Positions 9,247 through 20,272 of a stretch of 64,000 bases of DNA are shown one piece after another (within the stretch, counting starts at the first letter, position 1; every line of letters starts with the position of its first letter). This stretch comes from CAWAMR01 sp963783095. Lineage in GTDB: Bacteria; Planctomycetota; Planctomycetia; Gemmatales; Gemmataceae. The stretch lies in contig CAWAMR010000002.1 of assembly GCA_963783095.1 (NCBI GenBank), forward strand, positions 310,001 to 374,000, given 5' to 3'. A program made the position numbers and the translations under genes. The notes beneath the pieces are model-generated. The model saw nothing but the letters and a program-made list of their open reading frames with translations, was not told where the DNA came from and made no database searches.

Positions 9247-9898
9247 ATGGAAGCTATGGCCAACGAATCAATCTCAAGCGAAGTCTCACCCGACTTGATG
9301 CAGCGCGCCGCCGCCGGCGACCAACAAGCCTGCGTCGATTTGTTCGCGCTTTTCCACGATCGCCTCAAGCGGATGGTCCGGCTACGTTTAAGTCGCAGGC
9401 TACAAGGGCGCGTTGACGAGTCGGACGTATTGCAAGAGGCCAATCTGGAAGTGTCGCAAAAACTCGCCGAGTATTTGAGTGCGCCGATATTGCCGTTTTT
9501 TCTTTGGCTTCGGCACATGACCGGCCTCAAACTCGCGGAAGTGCATCGGCGTCATCTCGGCACCCAGCTACGCGACGCCGACCGAGAAGTGTCGCTGCAT
9601 CGTGGCGGATTACCGGAAGCAGACTCCGTTTCCCTGGCCGCTCAGCTACTGGGCAAGCTCACAACTCCTTCGCAGGCAGCCATCAAAGCGGAGACGCGCA
9701 TTTACGTGCAAGAGCGCTCAACAGCATGGACCCGATTGACCGCGAAGTTCTAGCGCTAAAGCACTTCGAACAGCTGAGCATGAGTGAAATCGGCCAAGTG
9801 CTCGGGCTTTCCAAGGCTGCTGCTGGAAGCCGATATTTGCGCGAATTTAGCGCCTTCGGGAAATCATGTCGCGCATTCCCGGATTCGAGGACTTGTAA
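9247..9898 (+). CDS. ECF-type RNA polymerase sigma factor, two frameshifts
   Basis: A sigma-70 family regulator of about 216 residues. Sigma region 2 is in the first frame (DRLKRMVRLRLSRRLQGRV and DESDVLQEANLEV). Region 4 follows in a second frame (MDPIDREVLALKHFEQLSM and EIGQVLGLSKAAAGSRYLR). The family's usual end, MSRIPGFEDL and stop, is in a third frame. Shifts lie near 9710 and 9850, each explained by one missing base. The gene sits 22 bp ahead of the giant kinase, the common planctomycete pairing in which a kinase probably controls or follows a cognate sigma factor (inference). Start could be ATG 9247 or ATG 9256. Sequence error is more likely than decay because every conserved block is present. 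Confidence 0.85.
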
Positions 9899-9920
9899 AG
9901 TAGAAATCGGAGGCTCAACC

Positions 9921-12900
9921 ATGTCAACAACTGGATCCAAGTCCGAAGTGGTCGTCGGCCTGGCGGAAGAGTTTCTCGACCGCTATCGCCGAGGTGAACG
10001 ACCGTCGCTGCAAAGCTATATTGACCGCCATCCGGAACTGGCGGACGACATCCGCGAGGCGTTCCCGGCCATGGCGATGATGGAAAACATCGCCATTGGC
10101 GACGAATCGCTGGCCGGCGATATGACCAAGATCCCAAACAATTCGGCATCTTTGCCGATCGAACAGTTTGGCGACTACCGGATTATTCGCAAAGTGGGCC
10201 AGGGCGGAATGGGGATCGTTTATGAGGCCGAGCAAGTGTCGCTGGGGCGGCACGTCGCCTTGAAGGTCTTGCCGCCCAAGGTGCTCATTGATGCGAACCA
10301 GAAGCGCCGCTTCGAGCGCGAGGCCCGATCTGCCGCCAAATTGCACCATACCAATATCGTGCCGATTTTCGGCGTCGGCGAGCAAGATGGGACACCGTAT
10401 TATGTCATGCAGTTCATTCAAGGTCTTGGACTGGACGAGGTCCTCGACGAGTTGAAAAAATTGCGCGATGAGGGCAGTTCGCACGCCCGCGCCGAGCTGC
10501 GCATCGAACGAAAGGATCTGTCCGCCAAAGAAATTGCTCACTCACTGCTTCAGGGCTGTTTTGATACGACGCGCGAATTCATCGGCCAACGACCCGTCGA
10601 TCCGGAGGGTGCCCATTTGCCCGAGGCGAAAACGCCGAGCCATCGCCTGTCCGACTCCTTTACTCTGGGCAAGTCTTCCGTGAATCTTCCCGGTCAAAGC
10701 GGAGGTTGCGCAAATCGACTGCCCGCAAGCAGTCCTATTGGCTGAGTGTCGCCACCATCGGCCTTCAGGTCGCCGATGCCCTGGAATATGCTCACAAGCA
10801 GGGAATTCTCCATCGCGACGTCAAGCCTTCGAACCTGCTTCTCGATACCGCGGCACCGTCTGGGTCACCGATTTTGGCCTGGCCAAGATGGACGATCAAC
10901 AGAACCTGACCCACACCGGCGACATCCTCGGCACCTTGCGTTACATGCCTCCCGAAGCGTTCGACGGCAGGACCGATCGGCGCAGCGACGTCTATTCGCT
11001 TGGTCTGACCCTCTACGAGTTACTGGCTTTCAAGCCCGCTTATAGCGAAAGAGATCGCCACAAGCTTATCAAACAGGTGACGACTGAGGAACCTCCCGCA
11101 CTGGACAAACTCAATCCTGCCATTCTGCGCGACCTCGTCACTATTGTCCGCAAGGCCATCGAGCGCGATCCGGCCCATCGCTACTCCTCAGCCGGCGATT
11201 TGGCCGCCGACCTGCACCGGTTCATCGAGGATGAACCGATTCACGCCCGGCGCACTTCGGTGCTGGAGCGATCGTGCGCTGGTGCAATCGCAATCCAGCT
11301 GTCGCCACGCTGACGTCTGCCGTCGCCGTTCTACTTGTGGCCGTGACGATTGGTGCCAGCTTTTGGGCCGTCAGCGCCAACAACGCTGCCCAGCGCGATC
11401 GCGAAGCAGCCCAGCGCGAAAAGGAAATTTCCGAAAAAGCAGACCAGGCCCGAAAGCTCGCCGAAGATAACGCCGATGCTAACCGCAAACGCGTCGGGGA
11501 ACAATATGTCGCTCAGGGTCAACGCCTGTTCGAGCAAGGCGACACGTCCGGGGCGCTCCTGATGTTCGCGGAAGCGCTGGTAAACGATCAAAAGGATGAG
11601 GCTCGTGCCGCAATGCACCGCATTCGAGTGGCCATGGCATCACGACAATGCCCTCGTCCGGAGCAAGTCTTCTTCCACAAAGACCGCGTAAACGATGCCG
11701 TGTTTACCCGCGATGGTAAGCAGGTCGTCACTGCCGGGGAAGATGGTGTCGTACAGTTTTGGGATAAAGGGACGGGCAAGCCCGCTGGCTCACCGTTAAT
11801 GCTCAACCATCCGGTGACTCGCATCGCATTCAGTCCCGACGGCCGACGAATGTTGACGGAAAGTCGGGTGAGCCCGGAACAGCTGGCGGTTTCGCCCGCA
11901 GGGCGGAATATTCCTGCTCGGATCGAGTTCCAGGTCTGGGATCCCTCCAAAAGCCAATCGCTGACGCCAGCCATCGAAGGTGAGGATGTCACGCCTCCGC
12001 AATTCAGCCCGGACAGTCGGTCGATTATCGGCCACGTTAAGGAAGGTGTGCGGGTCTGGAACGCGCATTCCGGCGAGGTAATCAAAACATTCAAAGGCGA
12101 TTTTGTGCGCGTTCATTGTACCGCCGACTCACAACGGTTGTTGCTATTGCCTTGGGCGGCATCGGCATCGGTCGCCGGCAGCGGTCGTCCGGGCCGTGGT
12201 ACAATTATTGAAAGAAAAAAAGACTCGGGCGGCGCCAGAATCGCGCAAACAGCCCGCGGCAAAAAAGGAAGCGACAGCTGCCGTACCATCGATTCTGGCT
12301 CAACTGGCAGACATTGGGACCGGTAAAACGATCGATTTGACTGGATCATTGCGGAGAGTTGGTCCCCCAGGTTCAGCCACTTCCGCCATGGCTCGATTGA
12401 GTCCGGACGGCAAGTACTTTGTGACCTATGGAGGAACCGAAATACGGCTATGGAATTCGATCGACGGGCAACTCATGTGGTCGTGGAACAATAGCGATGA
12501 AGCAGTTGATGTTCCACAGCAAGGAGGGGTTCCGCCCTCTTTTGGTAGTCAGTACGCATTATTCTCCCCGAATAGCAAGCACGTGCTCGTTCATCCATTT
12601 CATGACCCGAAAGAACCGGGTGGTTCTCGCCTGGCGTCGAGTCAAATGACACTCACGGTACTGGACGTCGACTCGGGTCAAGCGGTAGGTAATTCCCTCA
12701 ATTTAGACCGAGATCGTTCCAGTTCTGGATCGCGTCGTTTCGCCAGATGGCCTGCCGTGTTTACTACGGACGGCAGTCAGCTGGTCATTCCCGGCGAAAA
12801 TGGCTTTCCTGAAGTCCTCGACTTTCCTTCCCTGGAGCGTACCGATCAACCTTTCTCTCAAGAGACCGCAGTCAAAGAGGCCAAGTTCAGTCCGGATGGC

Positions 12901-15900
12901 TGCTACCTCCTGACGCTGTGTCAGGACAATTCGGTTCGGGTTTGGGACTTGCAATCGGGTAAGCCGGTCACTCCGTTCTTCAAGCACGATCGTGCCAGGC
13001 TTGAGGCCCTGTTTAGCCCGGATGGTAGTCAGGTACTTACCGTAAGCGGAACGTCGGCACGTCTCTGGCCGATCAGACCCACTTTGTCTGACCGGCGAAT
13101 ATTTTCGCTCGATCGGAGTCCCGTTCAGGTTCGTTTAAGCGACGATGGGGTAAAGGTGCTCGCGATAACCCCGCAATCGTCTGGATCGAGTGCACTCAAG
13201 GCACATTTATTGGACTGGGCGTCGGGTCATCCGCTCCTTGAGCCAATTGCCCTTACGGGCTCGGAGTCTTTCGGTCAATTTTGCCCCGGTGGAAAGAAGG
13301 TTGTCCTCATCGAGGCTGTGAGCGGACCGGGTGCTGGCGGTTTCTCAACCCGAAACTCAACTTGTCGTTCCGTCCGACTGTTGGACGTGGCGAGCGGGAA
13401 GCTTACCGCGCTCGATATTCCAGCTGAGAACGGTGGAATTCGGGTCGCATTTTCCGCGGATGGAAGGCTTCTACGCACGATCGTCGAGCCGCAACACGGA
13501 ACAAAGAGGCCGCCACCCAAAAAAGGTGAAGTTGCTGGACCTCGTGGCCCTCAAGGACCGCATCTTCCGAGTTTGGAGGAAGTAGAAGCACGTATTTGGG
13601 ACACAGAAACCGGCAAACCTTGTTGCGATCCTTTGCGCGTCCGGATTCTGGACAGAACCGGAAGTCTCGCAATGCCAACAGGTGAGGATGAATTGGACGT
13701 CAGCCGAATAGTCGTTTACGAAAAATCCCCAGATGGCTACGCCATGCGTATGTGGGATCTCGTCCAGGGGGCTGCCATCACCCCTTCGTTCGGCCATGGT
13801 TCGGAAACCGGACTTCCGCTCGCTTCGTTTAGTCGAAATGGTAAGCGCATTCTTACCACGGTATCCGACTTTCGTTACGTGCGCGAAGGCGCGTCTGGGA
13901 CTCGGAAACCGGCCAACCGGTTTCACCGCTATTTTCATTCGCGACCCGAGCGGATGCCAATGCATCGCGCACGTATGGCACGTATGGGCTACTATTGTCC
14001 CCATCGGGCGATCGGCTTCTCTATTTGGAAAATGATCGGGACGGATCGGGACAAGTGTGGATCCTGGACGTGGGCACAGGCAAGCCCATCGGTCCTTCTC
14101 TGCGGCACAAGACGGCGGTGTCGAGTGCCGGCTTCAGTCCGGATGGAACTCTTATCGTCTCTTGCAGCGGCGATGGCACGGTTTTCATTTGGGACGTTCG
14201 AACGAGTGAGGTCCGAAGTTCGATTCGCAGACAAAACCAAGCCGGCGAGGGGTTTGGTCAAAGCACCCATGCCTGGTTTAGCCGGGACAGCCGACGCCTG
14301 ATTGTTTCCCGAACGGAACTTTTCAGCATCGGAGCTGCTTTTCGAGATTCGCATCTCCAGATCTGGGACGCCACGACGGGACTGCCTCTATCGACCTCCA
14401 TGCGCGGTACCGGTGCTGCGGGACGAAACCGGCCCGGCGCGTATCTTTTGGCAACTCCCGGCAGGCAACAAATCAGCGCTGACTGCGATCGGGTCGTACT
14501 GTTGGAAAACAATCAGGTGACCGTTCGAGACCTTTCCGCCGATCAGCGTCCCGCTGAGGATTTGCTCCTGTTGGGACGGACACTTTCCGGCCGTTGGGTC
14601 AACTCCGCAGGCAGCATCCAGCCCATCCAGGACTTCCCCGCTGGCTGGACAGCTTGCCGCACGCGAATTGATGCCGACTGGAAGAATTCAGCTTTGGAAG
14701 GTGCGGACTGGCATCGCAAACGGATGGGGGAGATTCAATCCGGCGCTACCGTAACCAATCCCCGGAATCGCGGCGGAGTCCCTTCGAGAAACTCCCCGAC
14801 GACCAAGCGAAGTTCCAAGCTCGATGCGGCGCTGCTCTGGCATCTGGACCGCCTCGTCGAATTATCCCCGGCGAATCGGTCGCTCTATCTCAAGCGCGGC
14901 TGCTTCGCGTATTCAGTGAACCGACGGGACGAGGCACTCAAGAATTTCCTTGAAGCAATGGCCATTCGACCGGAAGGACTTTCGGAAAAAGGCAACGCTG
15001 TGTTGCACCTCGAAGCGCAACGCTTAGCCTTCGCCGGTTACTGGCTGAATTCATCGAATAAGCTCCAGGAAGCAGAAGCGGCGATTCGAGAGGCAATCAC
15101 ATTGATGGAGGTAGTTGTCGGCCGATCGCCTGCGCCGATCGTCTACCGGCGCGATCTGGCGATTTACTTGCGAGAACTGGGGACCGTTTTGATCGACCAA
15201 AAGCGGTTTCCCGAAGCCAATTCGAATTTCCTGAAAGCCTCGGAGATGCTCGAGAAACTATTACAAGAGTCACCCCGGTTGGAACTCGGGGCAATCAATC
15301 TTGCGCACTGTTATCGCGGCTTGGGTGCAATCCTATTCGAGCAGAATCGATTTCCCGAAGCCCAGTCACATTTTCTAAAAGCCTCCTCCGTTCTCGAAAA
15401 ATTGTTGCGAGATTTGCAAGCTGGGCGTAGTAGCAGTGCGTCGGGTGCTCTTGGTCAACGGAATGAAGCAGCACTCTTTCTTGCTTACTGTTATCGCGGC
15501 GTTGCCTTGTCTTCGGAAAAAGGCGGCAACATGAAAGCAGCGATTGAGTTTGCCGATAAAAGTTTAGCAACGCTTCAACCGCTTTTGGCGGTCACACCGC
15601 TATCCGAGAATGTGAAATCATTAGCTCGCGATAACCACTGGGGACGCGCCGTGGCGCTGGACAAACTCAATCAATATCCCGAAGCCGTCGAGGCCTGGTC
15701 CGAAGTGATCGGTTTGTCTTCCACGAACAACAAGTCCGTGCCCCGGGCATTTCGCTCGATTACCCGGGCTAAAGCAGGGGACCACGGCCAGGCAACCAAG
15801 CAGATCGAGGAACAAATTGCGGAAACGGGGACTACGAGTCTTGATTTGTACAACGCTGCTTGTGTCTTCTCGCTATCGAGTTCCAAGGTTGCGGATGACG

Positions 15901-16079
15901 CGCTGCTCAAGGAAAAATACGCGAAGCGGGCAATCGAACTACTCATCCGAGCGAAGGAAAAAGACCTGTTTCGCGAGGTTGCCATGATCGAGGAACTGAA
16001 AAAAGATCCTGACTTCGAGCCAATCCGGGCTCGCGATGACTATAAGAAATTCTTAAAGGAGTTGGAAAAACCAAAATAA
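9921..16079 (+). CDS. giant Ser/Thr kinase with WD40 and TPR repeats, multiple frameshifts
   Basis: One gene of about 2,050 codons read in several frames. It starts at ATG 9921 behind a GGAGG. Order: N-terminal regulatory region, kinase domain (VGQGGMGIVYEAEQVSLG, VALKVLPPK, then GILHRDVKPSNLLLDT and VTDFGLAKMDDQQNLTHTG), a transmembrane segment (TSAVAVLLVAVTIGASF), a charged coiled coil, a long WD40 propeller series (SPDGKYFVTYGG, VRVWDLQSG, FSPDGTLIVSC and more), and C-terminal TPRs. Breaks lie near 10690, 10850, 11270, 12200 and 13890, each with homologous reading resuming directly. Acts at the membrane as a sensor/transducer; substrate unknown. It forms a unit with the upstream sigma factor. 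All kinase catalytic residues are present across the frames. Confidence 0.88.
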
Positions 16080-16158
16080 TTGGACTGCGCGTTCAGACAA
16101 ACTATGGTACTGCGATGCCGACGCGCCGCTACGGGGTGCAAACGAGAATGGCCCCATC

Positions 16159-16206
16159 GGGACAGGTTCCAAATCTCAAACAAAACGAGTTACTTCCACG
16201 TCGGAT
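16159..16206. repeat. 48-bp direct repeat, copy 2
   Basis: Same orientation as the copy at 9120-9167, four mismatches in 48. It ends 55 bp before the DUF1501 start, so both copies lie just upstream of a rightward gene. Confidence 0.85.
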
Positions 16207-16261
16207 TGTGATACTCTGAATTGGGTTTCTTGAGATTTGGAATTTACTCCAGAGGAGTTCG

Positions 16262-17641
16262 ATGCGTTTGTTGGTCAACCGACGCGAATGGTTGCGGTTG
16301 AGCGGTGTCGCCGGTTTAGGGATGTTGTCCGGGAACTTCGCGGAAGCATCATCTGCGCTCGCCTTCCCGGTTTTGGCAAGGCAAAGTCTGTGCTCATCAT
16401 CCACACCAGTGGCGGCATGAGCCAGTTCGAGACCTGGGATCCCAAGCCGAATGCCCCAACGGAGATTCGTGGTGCCTTTGCCACGATTCAATCGGCGATT
16501 CCGGGCATCCGCTTTGGCGAACACATGCCCCGTATCGCGGCGCTGGCCGATCGATTCACCGTTTTGCGGAGCATGACCCACGATGATGTCGATCACGGCT
16601 CCGCAACCTATCTTGCTCTAACCGGCCATTTTCACACACGAAAATCGTCCAATCCCTTGCCGACACCGAACGATTATCCAACTCTCGGCGCCGTATTAAA
16701 GCGCATCCGACCCGAGAAACAACTGCTGCATTCGGCAGTCCACGTCAATGGTCCGGTCCTTGCTCCCAGGCTGCCCTCCGCCGGTCAGTTCGGCGGAGTT
16801 CTCGGCCGATTTCATGAACCGCTCGTTCTCGGCGATGTGACCCACGATGAAGACTGGTTCCACGGCATGGAGCCTCGCATCGATTTGACATCGGGTAGGC
16901 TGGACGAACGTAAGGGGCTGCTCAACGCTCTGGAATCCGCATGTAAACGAGTAGAGTCACACGCCGACCGCGATGCACTAACACGAAAGGCTTTCGAGCT
17001 ACTGGCATCTCCGCAATATCGCAAAGCCTTCGACCTGGAACAGGAACCCGATCGGCTGCGGGATCGATACGGCCGGCATCGTTCGGGTCAAGCGTGCCTT
17101 CTGGGCCGCAGATTGGTTGAGGCCGGGATGCCGTGGGTGACGGTCTTCTTCAATCACGGCATCCGAGGTCAAGACTGGTCGCCGGACGACACCGATCAAT
17201 ATGGTTGGGACACGCACTACGACATCTTTCACGCGATGAAGAAGCATCTGCTACCGCGTTTCGATGAAAGCTTCTCGACGTTGTTGGAGGATTTGGATAG
17301 TCGCGGGTTGCTCGATACGACCCTGGTCGTTTGCATGGGCGAGTTTGGTCGAGCGCCGCTTGTCGCCGTCGAAAAGAACGTGGTGGGAACGACTCCAGGG
17401 CGAAAACACTGGGCGGCTTGTTATTCGATCGTGCTTGCCGGTGCCGGCATCGCGCGGAGCGACTTACGGCGCATCGGATAGGATGGGAGCATATCCTTCC
17501 GAGAATCCGGTCACGCCGGGCGACCTGGTGGCAACGAAGTTTGCAGCGCTGGGAATCGACCCGACGGGACATTATGAGGACGGCACGGGCCGAAAGTTTG
17601 AGATCGCCACCGGCAAACCGGTTGCGGGAATGTATGGCTGA
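16262..17641 (+). CDS. DUF1501 family protein (sulfatase-like fold, Tat-type start), two frameshifts
   Basis: DUF1501 proteins are abundant exported planctomycete proteins related to alkaline phosphatase/sulfatase folds; the substrate is unknown. ATG 16262 follows AGAGGAG and gives MRLLVNRREWLRLSGVAGLG, a twin-arginine-like signal. Near 16367 the reading shifts by one base into the main body: SVLIIHTSGGMSQFETWDPK, FGEHMPRIAALADRFTVLRS, HWAACYSIVLAGAGI. A second shift near 17450 leads to GATYGASDRMGAYP and the end at 17641. Length of about 455 residues is normal. It usually pairs with a DUF1553/DUF1549 gene; none is adjacent here. Confidence 0.88.
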
Positions 17642-17655
17642 TTGGGAAGGTACTT

Positions 17656-17672
17656 CAGAAGACAGAGGACAG
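17656..17672. repeat. dispersed 17-bp repeat cagaagacagaggacag
   Basis: An exact reverse-complement copy lies at 19117-19133 and a diverged partial copy (cagaagacagag) at 40519-40530. All are intergenic. Confidence 0.6.
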
Positions 17673-17802
17673 AAAACAGAAGATTCCGAAGACCATTCAG
17701 TGTTCGAGTTGTTTCTTAGTCGAACGAAAGTGCAATAGGTTCAAGTAGCACTTTTATTGATGACGATATTCAATTATCTCCAATTCTTGAGAAAAGAACC
17801 GA

Positions 17803-18027
17803 ATGAACGACACGGCAACCACCATCGACCTTCTCGAAGATCCGGCCACTGTTGCTGCCGACCATGAAGCCGTTCAGAGATTCCTCGAAACAGGGATCCC
17901 TGTTGAACCGGCGGTGCGGGATCGCGTCCGTGCCCGTGCGGAGCGTATTCGGGAAAAAACGCGCGAGAAGTTCGGGATCGTCAACATCGACGAATTCCGG
18001 CGGCCGACTACCGATGAAGACAGATAA
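17803..18027 (+). CDS. small antitoxin-like protein of unknown family
   Basis: A 74-residue acidic-then-basic protein opening MNDTATTIDLLEDPATVAAD and closing with a charged helix rich in Arg and Glu (RVRARAERIREKTREKFG). The IDLLDDP-type start is one I associate with small planctomycete proteins found next to toxin genes, so an antitoxin role is suggested (inference). No intact toxin follows: an ATG overlapping its 3' end opens only a 13-codon frame. A degraded relative lies at 62195-62347. Confidence that it is a real gene is moderate. Confidence 0.55.
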   Translation: MNDTATTIDLLEDPATVAADHEAVQRFLETGIPVEPAVRDRVRARAERIREKTREKFGIVNIDEFRRPTTDEDR

Positions 18028-18112
18028 CGAAAAATCACCTCCGGCTGTGGACTGAAGTTTGATTCTTTGCGTCACGAGCATTCATGGAGACCTTCAGTGC
18101 CGGCAACCGCCC

Positions 18113-18958
18113 TTACTTCGGCGGTTGGTCGGCAAGGTTAACGGCTTTGATTTTCGGCATTTTCGGCAAATCGAAGACATCCTTCGGCAGGTTGCCGTTG
18201 ATTGTCACCTCCGACGAAATCGTGAGAATTGCATTGAATTGGGCAACAGGAAACTCGAAGCTAATTATTTTTGGATAATTCGCCTTCTTCGAATCGGAGA
18301 TTTTTGGTTCATTCAAACTCGTCTTTTGGATCGACGCTTTCAAGTGGATTCTGCCTGTTTTTGCATCCACAACTTCATATCCAATAATCTGAGATTCCCG
18401 AGGATGATCCGAATCGAGAATCGTTATTCTTTGAAGTCCGTTGCCGAATTGGGTCGGCTCCTCAATTAACCGAATGGTGTTCTCTTTCGACTCGAGCCGA
18501 AACTTCCTTGTCGGATCGAATTTCGCCATACCAAACAGATGCAGTAATGCCTCGGTTATCTCGTTGCCGTAATCGATAAGCTTAAGACTTTGTCGGTCCT
18601 TGTGGCGGCAATAGAAAATCTGATTAGCGGGGTCTTGCTTTCGCCATGACCACGCAAGTTCATCGTTTGAGCCCAGGTCGATTATTGTCGTACCAACGAA
18701 CGAACCACTCAATCTACAGCAGCCTGAGTTGTTTAATAACAGGGCTCCTTTAAGTCCCGGAACTGGATCTCCAGGACAGTCGACTTTGAGATACATGTCC
18801 GCGCACTCGAAGGAACGAATTCGACTGGTCCGTTGGTTCAGACCCCGAACAAGTTCTGAAGGATCTTTTGACTTTGGAGCCGGCGCACCTGGCGCGAATG
18901 CGATCGACCACAACTGGAAGGCAACGGCGAGAAATCCAAAACGAATGGCAAATGGCAT
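18113..18958 (-). CDS. secreted protein, LolA-like beta fold suspected
   Basis: About 281 residues with an N-terminal signal (MPFAIRFGFLAVAFQLWSIA, then a cleavage-like APGAPA). The ATG at 18958 is chosen because AAAGGA precedes it; another ATG lies five codons upstream. The middle holds alternating beta strands and the phrase DLGSNDELAWSWRKQDP, which resembles planctomycete outer-membrane lipoprotein-sorting-like proteins. No catalytic motif is visible. It stands alone, convergent with the small gene at 17803 and divergent from ispH. The function is unknown; lipoprotein or envelope role is a guess. Confidence 0.6.
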   Translation of the reverse strand: MPFAIRFGFLAVAFQLWSIAFAPGAPAPKSKDPSELVRGLNQRTSRIRSFECADMYLKVDCPGDPVPGLKGALLLNNSGCCRLSGSFVGTTIIDLGSNDELAWSWRKQDPANQIFYCRHKDRQSLKLIDYGNEITEALLHLFGMAKFDPTRKFRLESKENTIRLIEEPTQFGNGLQRITILDSDHPRESQIIGYEVVDAKTGRIHLKASIQKTSLNEPKISDSKKANYPKIISFEFPVAQFNAILTISSEVTINGNLPKDVFDLPKMPKIKAVNLADQPPK

Positions 18959-19116
18959 TTGCGTCCTTTCCACGATCGGAGTTCAAGTCTCTTCGATTCG
19001 TCGAGACTGGTCTCCCGAATACTCTCCATCAAGCAGACGGAAGATTCTTCGGCCTATTTTGCGCAGATTGACGAAGATTTGGCTAGAGCAACGGTGGTAA
19101 CGGCGGTGCGAAAAAG

Positions 19117-19133
19117 CTGTCCTCTGTCTTCTG
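19117..19133. repeat. dispersed 17-bp repeat, inverted copy
   Basis: Reverse complement of 17656-17672, exact over 17 bases; lies in the ispH upstream region. Confidence 0.6.
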
Positions 19134-19223
19134 TTCTCTGGCGTGCTTCCCAAAAGCATGCTTTCCTCCTAGTGATAACAAGGAAGTTCTTGCGGTTGAC
19201 ATACGGAGGAGGAACCACCGTTC

Positions 19224-20162
19224 ATGCATATTATTCTTGCCAATCCCCGCGGGTTTTGCGCCGGCGTCAATATGGCCATCGAGAGCCTGGAAAAAGCTCT
19301 CGACCTGTTTGGCACACCGCTTTATGTCTTCCACGAAATCGTTCACAATCGCCCGGTCGTCGAGCGCTTTCGCAAGCGCGGCGTTATCTTCGTTGACTCC
19401 ATCGATGAGATTCCGTCAGGCTGCACGGTGTTGTACAGCGCCCACGGTGTTGCACCGCAAATTCGACAGGCTTCCGCCGAGCGCAACCTTCGAGCCATCG
19501 ACGCAACCTGCCCGTTGGTCACGAAGGTTCACATCGAGGCATTGCGCTTTGCGAAAGAGGGCTACACCATCATTCTCATCGGCCATGAGGGACACGATGA
19601 AGTTCTGGGGACCATGGGTGAAGCGCCGCATAACATCATACTCGTGCAGGATGTCGGCGATGTCGCCCAGCTAACGGTGCCTGAAAATGCGAAGGCGGCA
19701 TTTTTGACACAAACCACCCTGAGCGTTGATGAAACTGAAGACATCATTGCCGCGCTGCGGAAAAAGTATCCGCAAATCGTCGGTCCGAACAAAGCGGACA
19801 TTTGCTATGCCACCCAGAATCGGCAAGAAGCGGTGAAGGATCTTTCCAATGAGGTGCAAACGGTCCTCGTCCTGGGCAGCCGAAACAGTTCCAACAGCAA
19901 CCGGCTCGCCGAAATCGCAAGATCGCAGGGCAAACGGGCTTATTTGATCGACACGGTTCAGGAAATGCGCGAGGACTGGTTTCACGAAAGTGATACCGTT
20001 CTCGTCACGGCCGGTGCCAGCGCGCCGGAAGAAAATGTTCAAGAGTGCATCGACTATCTGAAACAGCGGTTTAGCGCGACGGTGGAGAGCAGGGTGGTGC
20101 GCGAGGAACACGTGAATTTCCCGCTCCCGAAAGAACTGCGAACCTTGACGGTTGTCAACTAG
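19224..20162 (+). CDS. ispH: 4-hydroxy-3-methylbut-2-enyl diphosphate reductase
   Basis: Last step of the MEP isoprenoid pathway: a [4Fe-4S] enzyme reducing HMBPP to IPP and DMAPP. The 312-residue product has the three cluster cysteines at 12 (NPRGFCAGV), 96 (IDATCPLVTKVH) and 194 (ADICYATQNRQ), the active-site HEGHDE block, and the GASAPEENVQECIDYL end. Length is normal. A strong GGAGGAGG ribosome site sits about 10 bp upstream, which fixes the start. It is followed after about 110 bp by a serine acetyltransferase on the same strand. Confidence 0.97.
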   Translation: MHIILANPRGFCAGVNMAIESLEKALDLFGTPLYVFHEIVHNRPVVERFRKRGVIFVDSIDEIPSGCTVLYSAHGVAPQIRQASAERNLRAIDATCPLVTKVHIEALRFAKEGYTIILIGHEGHDEVLGTMGEAPHNIILVQDVGDVAQLTVPENAKAAFLTQTTLSVDETEDIIAALRKKYPQIVGPNKADICYATQNRQEAVKDLSNEVQTVLVLGSRNSSNSNRLAEIARSQGKRAYLIDTVQEMREDWFHESDTVLVTAGASAPEENVQECIDYLKQRFSATVESRVVREEHVNFPLPKELRTLTVVN

Positions 20163-20272
20163 TCATTGTTTTTGGCGATCGACTTTTTCAGGAAATCTCA
20201 TCCAACGACGATCATCCGGTCGAAAACAAGAAAGTCATTTTCCGGGCGGATTCCAGAGTGCAGGAGCAACCG

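Noticed and set aside
10706..11313. Separate small kinase fragments as independent genes
   Set aside because: Each continues the domain begun at 9921 in a different frame with no start signals of its own; treated as one broken gene.
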